57,195 nucleotides of DNA from contig JAFGSW010000004.1 of NCBI GenBank assembly GCA_016934415.1, forward strand, positions 1-57,195. The letters run 5' to 3'. The notes under the pieces are model-generated. The model searched no databases. It saw nothing but the letters and a program-made list of their open reading frames with translations, and was not told the DNA's origin. This DNA comes from Spirochaetales bacterium. GTDB lineage: Bacteria; Spirochaetota; Spirochaetia; SZUA-6; RPPD01. Below are positions 44,404 through 52,908 of this stretch, piece after piece; positions within the stretch are counted from its first letter, which is position 1; every line of letters starts with the position of its first letter. A program made the translations under genes and the position numbers.

Positions 44404-45666
44404 ATGCCGAAATATTTCAAGAAACTCAAGGACGGCCTCGTCCTCCGGCGCGCCGAAACCGACGCGGACGTCGAGCGGGTCGCCGCGTTCAATAACCGAA
44501 TCCACCGGGGGGAGGACCTGGCCGGCCTCGTGCGCGCCCTCGCGGACGAGCACCCGTACTGCCGGAGACGGTATTGGTTTTTCATCGAGGAGCCGCGCTC
44601 GAAAATAATCGTCTCATCGCTCTCCCTCATCCCCTGGCGGATCGGCTTCGGCCGGCTCACGCTCAAGGCGGCCGAGCTCGGGTTCGTCGGCACCCTGCCC
44701 GAATACCGGAAGCGGGGCCTGAGCCGGATCCTGGCCGGACGCTTTCACGAAACGGTCGAGCGGGAAGGCTTCGCCTGGAGCTTCCTCCAGGGCATCCCCT
44801 ATTACTACCGGCAGTACGGGTACGAGTACGCCGTGCCTCTCGAAAACCACATCCTCCTCCCGCTCTCCCGCGTCCCCCGTGCCCCGGCCGGTCCGATCAT
44901 CCGGGCGGCCGGTCCGGCCGACACGGCCCGATTACGGGAGCTGTATGAACGGAGCATGCGCGATTATGTTGTTCGCAATGAGCGCTCACCCGCGATCTGG
45001 GATTTCCTGCTCGGCCCGTCCCTCAAGACCGAAATGATCCACGACGCGTTCTGCGTCGAGAACGCGCGGGGACGGGTGACGGATTATTTCCGCGTCGCCC
45101 GCCACGGGTTCGGGGAGGGGCTTATCCTTGATGAGGCGTCGACGATGGACGGCCGGACCGCCGACGCGGTCCTGCTTTTTTTGAAAGGAGTGGCGCGCGA
45201 GCGCCGGAAACCCCACCTGCGATTGAACCTGCCCCGCCGCCACACGCTCGTGAAAAAGGCGATGGAGCTGGGCGCGAAGGACGCCTGGCGCTACGCCTTC
45301 CAGATCCGGATCGGAAACCACGGCCGGTTTTTGAAGGCGATCGCGCCGATTCTCCAAGAGCGGCTGCGTTCCGGCGCTCTCCGGCGCGGGACGAAACGCA
45401 TCGTCATCGATTTTTACCGCGAGGCCTGGTCCCTCGATCCGGCCGGCGACCGGATGCCGCGAATCCGGCGGCTCGCCCGCGCCGCCGGCGGTTCCGGACC
45501 GGTCTTTCACCTCCCGCCCTTCGCCGCGGTCCAGCTCTTCTTCGGGCACCGGAGCTTACGCGACCTCGTTTCGATATACCCAGACGTCCAGCCGGATTGG
45601 CGGGAGATACAATTATGGGAAACCCTTTTCCCGACCTTCGATTCCTGGCTGAATACGAACTACTAG
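44404..45666 (+). CDS. GNAT-family N-acetyltransferase, two-domain
   Basis: 420 aa. GNAT motif A region is VGTLPEYRKRGLSRILAGRFHETVEREGFAWSFLQG (about 95-130): EYRKRGLS fits the acetyl-CoA pyrophosphate loop. The N-terminal half holds the catalytic fold and the C-terminal half (about 170-420) has another GNAT-like or SCP2-like part, as in Eis-type enzymes. The acceptor is unknown. AGGAGGAGATC precedes the ATG. Confidence 0.82.
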   Translation: MPKYFKKLKDGLVLRRAETDADVERVAAFNNRIHRGEDLAGLVRALADEHPYCRRRYWFFIEEPRSKIIVSSLSLIPWRIGFGRLTLKAAELGFVGTLPEYRKRGLSRILAGRFHETVEREGFAWSFLQGIPYYYRQYGYEYAVPLENHILLPLSRVPRAPAGPIIRAAGPADTARLRELYERSMRDYVVRNERSPAIWDFLLGPSLKTEMIHDAFCVENARGRVTDYFRVARHGFGEGLILDEASTMDGRTADAVLLFLKGVARERRKPHLRLNLPRRHTLVKKAMELGAKDAWRYAFQIRIGNHGRFLKAIAPILQERLRSGALRRGTKRIVIDFYREAWSLDPAGDRMPRIRRLARAAGGSGPVFHLPPFAAVQLFFGHRSLRDLVSIYPDVQPDWREIQLWETLFPTFDSWLNTNY

Positions 45667-45694
45667 GAGTGTTGAAAAACTCAAATGAGGCGTC

Positions 45695-45800
45695 GCCCTT
45701 CGACAAGCTCAGGGTGACATATGTCATGGTGAGCCTGTCGAACCATGACCTGCAATATAGTCATTGCGTACGTCACCCTTCGACATCCTCTCAGGGTGAC
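45695..45800. repeat. Dispersed CTTCGAC-type repeats, cluster of three
   Basis: CCCTTCGACAAGCTCAGGGT (45696-45715), then a second form GTCATGGTGAGCCTGTCGAA (45723-45749), then CACCCTTCGACATCCTCTCA (45772-45800). The two forms alternate as at 44.3 kb and 3.4 kb. Confidence 0.82.
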
Positions 45801-45873
45801 AAGCATCATGGAATTTTCCGCCGATACTATGTTTGAAAAATTTCCTCCCGCGGTATAGAGTGTAGATGACGGT

Positions 45874-45895
45874 CCGCCGGTTCGAATCCGGCGGG
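45874..45895 (+). other. tRNA T-arm-like fragment
   Basis: GCCGG-TTCGAAT-CCGGC (45876-45892) has the exact T-stem and T-loop shape of a tRNA, with CC/GG extending it. Upstream CCTCCCGC is partly complementary to the following GCGGGAAGG, but there is no D-arm or anticodon arm, so this is not a functional tRNA. It could be chance or a remnant of integration. It lies directly before the next gene and includes its ribosome site GGAAGGAG. Confidence 0.35.
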
Positions 45896-45906
45896 AAGGA
45901 GTCGCC

Positions 45907-46923
45907 ATGACGAAATTATTTTCACTCAGACGGGCCGCGTGCCTCGTTTGTATCGCGCTCTGCGCCGGGCCCGCGTTCGCCCAAACGGTCAAGAAATACG
46001 CAAACCCGCGCTTCGGGTATTCCCTGGAATATCCCGCCGGGTGGCATTTCACCGAAAAGAAAAATCAGATCGATCTGTCGTACGCGGAGGGCGGCTTCAG
46101 CGCCGAAACGGACAACTGCGGCGTGACGCTCCTGGTGGACAAGCTCAGCCCGGGCGACGAGGGCGCGGCCGAGAAGATCCTGAACCGGATCGCCGGGGGG
46201 GACGATCAGGCCCTGGATTTCGAAGGGTCCTCGAAGCGCTCCATCGGGGGCGGTCAATGGCTCGCCGTTCCCTACACGGATACCGAGCACGGCCGCACGG
46301 GCGTCATCTACGTGCTCGCCAAGGGAGCGGTCGCGTATTTAATCGGCTCGTACTTTACGTCGCCCGAGGTTCAAGAGAAATTTCAGCCGGTAATCGACGA
46401 TCTGCTCGACTCCTTCGCCTTCGCGCCGGTCGACTACAAGGCATATCGGGATAAAAAGCGCGGCGTGTCGTTCCGGCTTCCGGAAGGCGTGGAAGTGAAC
46501 GATCGGGGCGATGAGATCAAGTTCGTCCTGGCCGGGGAAGACGTGGACGCGGACGGTTTCGGCGCGGCCGTGTCCCTGGGCGCCTTCAGCGCCACGGACA
46601 AGGAGTTCAAGGATCTGGACGAAAAGGGGGTTTTCCGCAAACTCGAGGAGCTTTTTTCCGAGGGGAGCGAGTTCGGCGAGCCGGAACGCGTGAAACTCGC
46701 GAAAACGGACTGGTACCGCGGCGAGGCGACCAGGGAAGGCGGGAAGATCACGATCTATCTCAGGAAATCGGGGGCCTATTTTTTCGGCGTGGTCCTCATC
46801 GTGCGGCCGATCTCGGCGGAGAGCGAGTATACGCCCATATTCAATGTCTTCCTCAAGAGCCTGTCGATCGATTTCAAGAAATGGGCGGCGAGCATGGCGG
46901 AGGAAGAGACGGAGGAGGATTAA
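45907..46923 (+). CDS. Secreted protein with two PsbP-like domains
   Basis: 338 aa. Signal peptide TKLFSLRRAACLVCIALCAGPAFAQ. The mature protein has two similar halves, each beginning with a short strand and an F/S-x-L/P-x-G-W/V-like turn: NPRFGYSLEYPAGWHFTE and KKRGVSFRLPEGVEVND. This is the PsbP-like or DcrB-like fold seen in many exported proteins. Acidic tail (EEETEED). Function unknown. The ATG follows GGAAGGAGTCGCC. Confidence 0.72.
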   Translation: MTKLFSLRRAACLVCIALCAGPAFAQTVKKYANPRFGYSLEYPAGWHFTEKKNQIDLSYAEGGFSAETDNCGVTLLVDKLSPGDEGAAEKILNRIAGGDDQALDFEGSSKRSIGGGQWLAVPYTDTEHGRTGVIYVLAKGAVAYLIGSYFTSPEVQEKFQPVIDDLLDSFAFAPVDYKAYRDKKRGVSFRLPEGVEVNDRGDEIKFVLAGEDVDADGFGAAVSLGAFSATDKEFKDLDEKGVFRKLEELFSEGSEFGEPERVKLAKTDWYRGEATREGGKITIYLRKSGAYFFGVVLIVRPISAESEYTPIFNVFLKSLSIDFKKWAASMAEEETEED

Positions 46924-46938
46924 GCCGGCCGGCTTCCG

Positions 46939-47475
46939 TCAGAGCGAAGTCCGGGGAGAAAAGCCGGGAGCGGGGGAGGGAGCCGGAGCCGTGCTTGGCG
47001 ATTCAAGCGGCGCTGGCGGGGGGGAAGGCGACGGGGATATCGTCGGCGCCTGCGGCGCGGCCTCCGCGGTGAGGTTGAGGCTCACGATCTCCGCCAGCTT
47101 GATCCGTATCGGCACGTTGAAATTGTCCTCGGTCCCTTCCAGCCAGTAGTTGTCCAGGTCGACGTAGGTCTGCGCCGTCCGGCCGTCGGCCAGGACAAAG
47201 ACGGCGGGCTTGTAGCCCGTGTAGGGAGACGCGGCCTGGGTATTCACGGTAAGCGACCGGATCTTCTCGAAACCGAGCGTGAATACCGTGTCCTTCAGGC
47301 GGCAGTGGAAGACCGTGGTCCCCGAGATCGTGAAGCCCGAGAGACTGTAATTGTTGTTCTGGTCGTCGACGACCTTGGCGTCGTACGTCGCCTCCTGGGC
47401 GGCGGCGGACGTCATCCCGCCTGAGAGCAAAGCGATGAACAAGATCGGCCGCGCGAGAGTTATGAACCTCATCAT
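46939..47475 (-). CDS. Secreted protein with Pro/Ser/Ala-rich tail
   Basis: About 178 aa from ATG 47475 (ATG 47472 is next). Signal peptide MMRFITLARPILFIALLSGGMTSAAAQ. A beta-rich body of about 100 residues holds SGFTISGTTVFHCRLKDTVFTLGFEKIRSLTV and the W-rich LDNYWLEG. The last 40 residues are Pro/Ser/Ala-rich low complexity (SPSPSPPPAPLESP). No ribosome site is clear. The 15-bp gap to the convergent gene ends without a terminator. Confidence 0.68.
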   Translation of the reverse strand: MMRFITLARPILFIALLSGGMTSAAAQEATYDAKVVDDQNNNYSLSGFTISGTTVFHCRLKDTVFTLGFEKIRSLTVNTQAASPYTGYKPAVFVLADGRTAQTYVDLDNYWLEGTEDNFNVPIRIKLAEIVSLNLTAEAAPQAPTISPSPSPPPAPLESPSTAPAPSPAPGFSPRTSL

Positions 47476-47569
47476 TTTATATTTCGATAAAAAAACCGAT
47501 TCCCTTGATTGATTTATGAGCGCTCCCGCTTGACCCGTCATGGAGATAGCGGTACCTTAACTCCCGTCC

Positions 47570-48226
47570 ATGCGCGTCTCCCACATCCTGTTCGACCTTG
47601 ACAACACCCTCTACCGCGCCTCGGGCGGCATGTTCGACGAGATCAAGCGCCGCATGACGGCCTTCACGGCGCGCCATTTCGGCATATCCGAAGACGAGGC
47701 GACGGCCGTCCGCCGGGACTACACCGCCCGCTACGGCACCACCCTGGGCGGACTCCTGGGCGAGGGCGGGCTCGCGGACCCGGAAGAGTACCTCGCCGTC
47801 GTCCACCCCGAGGACGTGGGTCCCTACATCATCCCCGATCCCGGTTTGCGCGGCGCGCTTCAGAGCCTGCCCCACCCCAAGTCGATCATCACCAATTCGC
47901 CGCGCGAGCACGCCGAGCGGGTGCTCGAATCCTTAAGCGTCTCCGACTGCTTCGGCCGCATTTTCGACATCCGTTCCTGCGGCTTCGCGGGCAAGCCGCA
48001 AGCCTCAGCCTACCGCTCAGCCCTGGACGCCCTGGGCCTGCCCGCCGGGCGCGTCCTTCTCCTGGACGACGCGACCGTATACCTGGAAGCCTACATCGCC
48101 CTCGGCGGCCCCGCCGTACAGGTGCGCGAGGACGGCGTCCCCACCGGCGACTGGCCGTGCCTCAGGGACGTGAAGGAGCTGCCGGGGTGGCTGGAGGGCG
48201 CAGGTGAGGAAGTGCCGGGACAATGA
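47570..48226 (+). CDS. HAD-superfamily hydrolase, pyrimidine 5'-nucleotidase-like
   Basis: 218 aa. Motif I is FDLDNTLYRASGG (DxDxT with the DNTLY form of pyrimidine 5'-nucleotidases). RRDYTARYGTTLGGL is the cap helix signature of SDT1/PHM8 types. Motif II is IITNSPREHAERVL, motif III KPQASAY, and motif IV LLLDDATVYLEAY. It removes phosphate from a nucleotide or small phosphomonoester. The last codons and stop come from a repeat (see 48217). No ribosome site is clear at the ATG. Confidence 0.87.
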   Translation: MRVSHILFDLDNTLYRASGGMFDEIKRRMTAFTARHFGISEDEATAVRRDYTARYGTTLGGLLGEGGLADPEEYLAVVHPEDVGPYIIPDPGLRGALQSLPHPKSIITNSPREHAERVLESLSVSDCFGRIFDIRSCGFAGKPQASAYRSALDALGLPAGRVLLLDDATVYLEAYIALGGPAVQVREDGVPTGDWPCLRDVKELPGWLEGAGEEVPGQ

Positions 48227-48361
48227 TGCGCCGGCGGCTTCGCCGCGCATTTCCCGCGCACGCGAATTTCGCAGCGACCGCAGGGCATCATGCAACGAGC
48301 GAAGCGAGTTTCCGGCAGCTTCCGGCGAAACCGCGCGCGCGTACGCGGATGTGCCTGACGG
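48217..48361 (+). repeat. GC-rich dispersed repeat, copy A (plus orientation)
   Basis: From GGGACAATGATGCGC (48217-48231) through CCCGCGCACGC, TCGCAGCGACCG, AGGGCATCATGCAACGAGCG and AGCGAGTTTCC to ACGCGGATG. The same blocks, in the same order, lie on the minus strand at 53523-53712. The first bases supply the HAD stop codon. The rest of the gap to 48500 is AT-shifting sequence with purine tracts and no gene. Confidence 0.8.
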
Positions 48362-48500
48362 AGTTAAGGCGCGCGGATGAGGAGAGAGCGGAGGGTTGCA
48401 GGGAAGGAAAAATCAAGAGAAAAAAAGCGGGGAAGAGGGTGATAAAAAAGATTTGAAAAAAACGCCGTTCAACCGCAGGTTGATAATAATGAAGAAATGC

Positions 48501-48514
48501 ATTATTGAAATAAT
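48501..48514. promoter_or_regulatory. Candidate operator of the HTH-cyclase regulator
   Basis: ATTATT-GA-AATAAT is a perfect 6+2+6 palindrome over the -35 of the gene's predicted promoter, an expected place for Xre-type autorepression. Confidence 0.4.
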
Positions 48515-48532
48515 TCCGCTTAGGGGTATTAT
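48505..48532 (+). promoter_or_regulatory. Candidate promoter, predicted leaderless transcript
   Basis: TTGAAA (48505-48510), 16-bp spacer, TATTAT (48527-48532). The expected start of transcription, about 7 bp on, coincides with the ATG at 48539. Confidence 0.45.
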
Positions 48533-48538
48533 TTGATT

Positions 48539-49264
48539 ATGAATATCAACGAAACATTAGGCAAAAAAATAAAAACACTGCGGGAGACATTTCATCTAAA
48601 GCAAATCGACATCGCCCATGCATTGCAAATAAGTCCGCAAGCGGTTTCAAAATGGGAAAAAGGCGAAAACGCTCCCGATATATCCCTTCTAGTGCCTTTA
48701 GCCAAATTATTCGGTGTGACAACGGATTCCTTATTGGGGTATTATGATAATAATGAAAAAAACATTGAAGCTTCTGTTTTTGTCTCTTCAATCAAAGGAC
48801 TGACAAGCAAAATACAAAAACTATCCGATGAAGAATCGGCACTATGGATGAATGGTTTTTTGACTCAAGTAACGGAAGCAGTCCTAAAGTATGATGGGAT
48901 TCCCGTGAAATACATGGGAGGCGGTTTTTTGGGTTTCTTCGCGGGACCGAATCATCAAAATCGATCCATACTTTCTTCTATTTTGGCAAAAAAGACCGTC
49001 AGTGAGGATGTATCGATCGGATTGCATTCCGGCAATATTTTTCTCGGGACGATAGGCCATAAAGACTATGCATCGAAAGATATCAGCGGTACGACCGTCA
49101 ACATAGCCTTTCGAATTTCCGCTTGCGCTTCCGCTACCGGAATAAACGCATCGAAAAAGACGGTACATGAGGCTCAATTTGACAGAATAATAAACCTGCG
49201 AACGGAGAATCTAAAGGGCATTGATGAGCCGGTTGAGATCTGTGAAATAATCGTCAATGGTTGA
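48539..49264 (+). CDS. Xre-type HTH protein fused to a degenerate class III nucleotide cyclase domain
   Basis: About 241 aa. Residues 1-60 are an Xre HTH (LGKKIKTLRETFHLKQIDIAHALQISPQAVSKWEKGENAPD). Residues about 78-241 align with an adenylate/guanylate cyclase homology domain: SSIKGLTSKI, KYMGGGFLGFFAG, GLHSGNIFLGTIG and DISGTTVNIAFRI. Both metal Asp positions are lost: the FADI-type motif reads VSSI and the GD-type motif reads GG. It is therefore likely a non-catalytic ligand sensor. The gene is AT-rich compared with its flanks, which suggests recent transfer. TTG 48533 is an alternative start nearer to AGGGG (48522-48526). Confidence 0.85.
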   Translation: MNINETLGKKIKTLRETFHLKQIDIAHALQISPQAVSKWEKGENAPDISLLVPLAKLFGVTTDSLLGYYDNNEKNIEASVFVSSIKGLTSKIQKLSDEESALWMNGFLTQVTEAVLKYDGIPVKYMGGGFLGFFAGPNHQNRSILSSILAKKTVSEDVSIGLHSGNIFLGTIGHKDYASKDISGTTVNIAFRISACASATGINASKKTVHEAQFDRIINLRTENLKGIDEPVEICEIIVNG

Positions 49265-49347
49265 GCGGCGCCCGACGGGTCCGTCGGAGAACCTCCGGCC
49301 CTCCGTTTCGGCGTTTTCCGGACGTTACGGCCGCACAGAGGAGGCGC

Positions 49348-50958
49348 ATGAAATCAACATTCCTGTCGTTCATTCTCATTTTCTCATGCGTGGCGATTCT
49401 AGGCGCCGACGATCTGATTCCTTACCGATCCGGCAATGTATGGGGATTCTGCGACTCAAGCGGGAACCTCGTGATCCCGCTTCTCTATGACAATGCCGGG
49501 CGCTTCAAAGCAGGACTCGCGGCGGTCGAGGAAGCGGGGAAATGGGGCTATATCGATCGGGCCGGCGCCAAAGTCGTTCCGATGCGCTACGATGTCGCGT
49601 ACGACTTCTGCGAAGAGAAACTCGCGCCGGTGAAGCGTTCGGGCAAATACGGATTCATCGATACAAACGGCCATGAAGCGATCCCTTTGATCTATTCTGC
49701 GACGGGTGGATTCAATGAGGGCCTGGCCTGGATTCGGCTGAACGGGAAAATCGGTTTTATCGATACGAAAGGCAGGACGATCGCTTCAGCGCAATATCGC
49801 AATCCTTCCCATTTCCATGAGGGGCGCGCCCGGGTCGATACCGACGCGGGATACGGCTACATCGATCGGACGGGCAAGGTCGTCGTTCCGCTTCGCTATC
49901 GTGACGGGAGGGACTTTCATGAAGGTCTGGCGGCGGTGAAAATCGGCAAGCAATGGGGATATATCGATACAGCGGGCCGTGAAACGATCCCGATGAAATA
50001 CGATGAAGCGGATGACTTCAGCGAGGGATTGGCGGCGGTATCTCTCGGCGGGAAATGGGGTTATATCGATAAAAAGGGCGCGGAGGCGATTCCGCGAAGG
50101 TTTGAAACGGCTTCGCCGTTCAACGGCGGCGTGGCCGTCGTCAAACGGAAAAACGCGTATTACATAATCGGCGCATCGGGCAAAGAGATCGTCAAATTGA
50201 ACTATGAGATCGTCTTTGGATTTCACGAAGGACGCGCCGCGGTGGAACGGGGCGGTCGAATCGGATTCATCGATGCGTCGGGGAAAGAAATCATTCCTCT
50301 TCGGTATACCTATCATGCCTTCCCTGATTTCAGGGAGGGACTGGCGTATCTCACCAGAGACGGCATGGATTTCTACGTGGACCGAAACGGCGTGGAATAT
50401 TTCGGCGGCGCGGTACCCGAGGAAACCGATACGGGAATGCACTCGGGACCGCCGGATTTTAATCCGTATTCCCCGAGACTCGAGTCGATCGAGGCCAGCT
50501 CCATGCTGACCGAAAAATTCGATAAAAACATGTACCAGCCGGTGAAGGTGCTGGACGGCAAGCCCGGCACCGGTTGGATGGAAAGCGCGGCCGGCCCCGG
50601 AATCGGCGAGTGGATCGAAATACGATTCGAGGAACCCGTGGAAATCGACACGCTGGTGATTTCTCCCGGCTGGTTCGACAAGCGCTACTGGCTTCAGAAC
50701 AACCGGATAAAAACCGTGCGTATTGAAATGAAGGAATTCGACATGGAAGCGTCGTTTCCGGATGTAATGGAACCGCAAGTGGTCAAACTTCCCGGAAGGG
50801 GCTTCACGTCGTTTGTCAAATTGGTCGTGCTGGACGTCTACAAAACAAACAAATGGGACGACACCTGCATCGCGGAAATCGAGCTCTGGAACGCGGGGAG
50901 AAAGCTCGAGATCAACATATCGGACTTTGAAGATCAACTGAAGGCGGTGCCGGAATAG
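49348..50958 (+). CDS. Secreted WG-repeat protein with C-terminal discoidin/NADase-type glycan-binding domain
   Basis: About 536 aa from ATG 49348, with GAGGAGGCGC upstream. Signal peptide KSTFLSFILIFSCVAILG. About nine or ten WG repeats follow (for example KWGYIDRAGAKVVPMRYD, KYGFIDTNGHEAIPLIYS, RIGFIDASGKEIIPLRYT), spaced about 45 residues. The C-terminal 150 residues fold as a beta-sandwich: GTGWMESAAGPGIGEWIEIRF, DTLVISPGWFDKRYW and DTCIAEIELW. This matches the glycan-binding domain described with NADase-type toxins. WG repeats are common in spirochaetes such as Leptospira. A surface binding role is likely. Confidence 0.85.
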   Translation: MKSTFLSFILIFSCVAILGADDLIPYRSGNVWGFCDSSGNLVIPLLYDNAGRFKAGLAAVEEAGKWGYIDRAGAKVVPMRYDVAYDFCEEKLAPVKRSGKYGFIDTNGHEAIPLIYSATGGFNEGLAWIRLNGKIGFIDTKGRTIASAQYRNPSHFHEGRARVDTDAGYGYIDRTGKVVVPLRYRDGRDFHEGLAAVKIGKQWGYIDTAGRETIPMKYDEADDFSEGLAAVSLGGKWGYIDKKGAEAIPRRFETASPFNGGVAVVKRKNAYYIIGASGKEIVKLNYEIVFGFHEGRAAVERGGRIGFIDASGKEIIPLRYTYHAFPDFREGLAYLTRDGMDFYVDRNGVEYFGGAVPEETDTGMHSGPPDFNPYSPRLESIEASSMLTEKFDKNMYQPVKVLDGKPGTGWMESAAGPGIGEWIEIRFEEPVEIDTLVISPGWFDKRYWLQNNRIKTVRIEMKEFDMEASFPDVMEPQVVKLPGRGFTSFVKLVVLDVYKTNKWDDTCIAEIELWNAGRKLEINISDFEDQLKAVPE

Positions 50959-51059
50959 GGGCGTCCGAACCCGAAGCGGTACCGAATTCATCCTGAAACG
51001 CCATCACCGGTTCACGCAACTTTTTCGCCCGATCGATCATTTATCTTACTTTCCGAAGG

Positions 51060-51278
51060 TCAGTAATTAAAAAAATACATTTTCCCGATGTGCTTGCCCA
51101 GGCAGCGAATGACCGTAACATGGTCCGGCATCAATTCGCGCTGGGTGAGCTTCAGGCGGCCTGAATCATAGACATATAAAGTCAAAACGCCCTCGAACTT
51201 CTGAAATACCCAGCGGATGGCAGGCGTTTTTGTAGGACGTCTTTTCCGATCTCCGATGGTCAAATCTTCATCCGCCAA
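51060..51278 (-). mobile_element. IS1634/IS4-like transposase 3'-end remnant
   Basis: 72 codons from TTG 51278. KRRPTKTPAIRWVFQKFEGV is the C-terminal motif of IS1634-type DDE transposases, and the end reads PDHVTVIRCLGKHIGKMYFFNY. A TGA lies three codons before the TTG and no catalytic DDE part is near. The last 86 bp are about 93% identical to the right edge of the window (57109-57195). Beyond the stop the shared sequence continues to TCTTACTTTCCGAAGG. Confidence 0.78.
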
Positions 51279-51383
51279 CGCTTTTCACGATTTTTTCCCG
51301 CTCGCCCGTACTCCAGCGGCGAAAAAATAATTATATTCCAGATATTGCACAATCGGACGCGATGAAAGGCAAAGTTTTTATAT

Positions 51384-52643
51384 ATGGAAAAAAACCAACA
51401 AACTCCCGGCTGGAAACGCAAGGCGGTCTTCTTTTTGACGAGCCAGACCCTTTCGCTTTTCGGCTCTTCGCTGGTCCAGTACGCGCTCATGTGGTCGGTC
51501 ACCCTCGAGACCGGGTCGGGGATCATGATGACGGTCTTCATCATCTGCGGGTTCGTGCCGACCTTTCTCCTCTCGCCGTTCGCGGGGGTGTGGGCGGACC
51601 GGTACGACCGCAAGAAAATCCTCGTGATCGCCGACGGCCTCATCGCCCTCGCCACCCTCGCCCTGGCGTTCGTCTACATGGCCGGCGGCGCCCACCTCTG
51701 GCTCATCTTCGTGACGGCCGCGGTCCGGGCCCTGGGCACCGCGGTCCAGACGCCGGCGGTGGGGGCCTTCCTGCCGCAGATCGTTCCGCCGGAGGGCCTC
51801 ACCCGGGTCAATGGGATCATCGGCACCCTGCAGTCGGCGATCATGTTCGCCTCCCCGATCGCCAGCGGCGCGCTCATGACCTTCTGGCCGATCCAGACGA
51901 TCTTTTTCATCGACGTGGGCACGGCCGCCCTGGCCATCGCCATCCTCCTGTTCCTCATCCCCGTCCCGCCCCGCGCCAGGGCGGAGGCCGGGCCGCCTTC
52001 TTCGTATTTGAACGAGATGCGGCTGGGGTTCCGCTACATCCTCGCCAACCGCTACCTCGTCTCCTTCTTCGCGTACGTCGGCGTGCTCCTCTTCTTCATC
52101 GCGCCCGCCGCCTTCCTCACCCCGCTCCAGGTGGCGCGGACCTTCGGCGCCGAGGTGTGGCGCCTGACGGCCATTGAAATCACGTTCTCGGTCGGGATGA
52201 TGGCCGGGGGCGCCCTCATCGCCGCCTGGGGCGGCTTCAAGAACCGCGTCCACACCATGCTGTTCGCGGCCTCCGTCATGGCGGCCTGCACGGTGCTTCT
52301 CGGGTTCATGCCGAACTTCTGGATCTACCTGGCGCCCATGGCGCTGTTCGGCATCGCCATGCCGTTTTACAACACCCCGGCGACGGTCCTCATCCAGGTC
52401 AATGTCGAGGAACAATACATGGGCAGGGTGTTCGGCGTGTTCACCATGCTCATGACCTCGATGATGCCCCTGGGGATGCTCGTCTTCGGCCCGCTCGCCG
52501 AGGTCGTGCGCATCGAGTGGCTTCTCATCGGGACGGGCGCCGTCCTCCTCGGCCTGAACTTCCTCGTCCTGGGAGACAAGCGCCTGCTCGCGGCCGGGAT
52601 GAAGCAGGCTCCGGCGGCGGCGCCGACGGAGAAGGCGGAATGA
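51384..52643 (+). CDS. MFS exporter (MefA/macrolide- or siderophore-export-like)
   Basis: 419 aa with 12 predicted membrane helices. The MFS motif between helices 2 and 3 is GVWADRYDRKKILVIADG (about 66-83). Helix 1 is FFLTSQTLSLFGSSLVQYALMW, typical of the MFS_3 group of drug or enterobactin exporters. ATTPAVGAFLPQIVPPEGLTRVNG is the helix 4-5 motif. Substrate unknown. No ribosome site is clear. The gene starts just after the IS remnant, so its expression may have changed with the insertion. Confidence 0.87.
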   Translation: MEKNQQTPGWKRKAVFFLTSQTLSLFGSSLVQYALMWSVTLETGSGIMMTVFIICGFVPTFLLSPFAGVWADRYDRKKILVIADGLIALATLALAFVYMAGGAHLWLIFVTAAVRALGTAVQTPAVGAFLPQIVPPEGLTRVNGIIGTLQSAIMFASPIASGALMTFWPIQTIFFIDVGTAALAIAILLFLIPVPPRARAEAGPPSSYLNEMRLGFRYILANRYLVSFFAYVGVLLFFIAPAAFLTPLQVARTFGAEVWRLTAIEITFSVGMMAGGALIAAWGGFKNRVHTMLFAASVMAACTVLLGFMPNFWIYLAPMALFGIAMPFYNTPATVLIQVNVEEQYMGRVFGVFTMLMTSMMPLGMLVFGPLAEVVRIEWLLIGTGAVLLGLNFLVLGDKRLLAAGMKQAPAAAPTEKAE

Positions 52644-52716
52644 CGCTGATGGGGGAGAGAAGAGTAAAGAAAGAAAAAAATCGTTGTGTGACGTGGTAGG
52701 TCGCCGCCGTCAGGCG

Positions 52717-52873
52717 GTTTTGTTCAACGTGCCGCGCGCATGTGACGTGCCCCGGAGGCCAACAAGGCCGGAGGGGCATGTGGCGGAGCGGCGCGCTGCA
52801 GCGCCGCGGAGCCCGAGGCGCCCGAACAGGTCGCCGAAGCACATACGCGCTGTAGTGTGACGTTGCGCAAAAC
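52717..52873 (-). mobile_element. attC-like folded recombination site
   Basis: Outer arms GTTTTGTTCAACGT (52717-52730) and ACGTTGCGCAAAAC (52860-52873) pair with 2 mismatches in 14. Inner arms GCGCGCATGTG (52734-52744) and CACATACGCGC (52840-52850) pair 10 of 11. The 95-bp centre has GC-rich palindromes. On the minus strand the last arm holds GTTGAAC, which fits the integron R' site GTTRRRY, and the first arm GCGCAAC fits RYYYAAC but for one base. It directly follows the AT-rich membrane-protein gene on the same strand, as in an integron cassette. No integrase gene is in the window. Confidence 0.5.
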
Positions 52874-52908
52874 GATAGTATTTAAACATTGGTGAACAAA
52901 TTACTTTT

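Noticed and set aside
45841..45906. Functional tRNA gene
   Set aside because: Only a T-arm and a partial acceptor are present, with no D-arm or anticodon arm.
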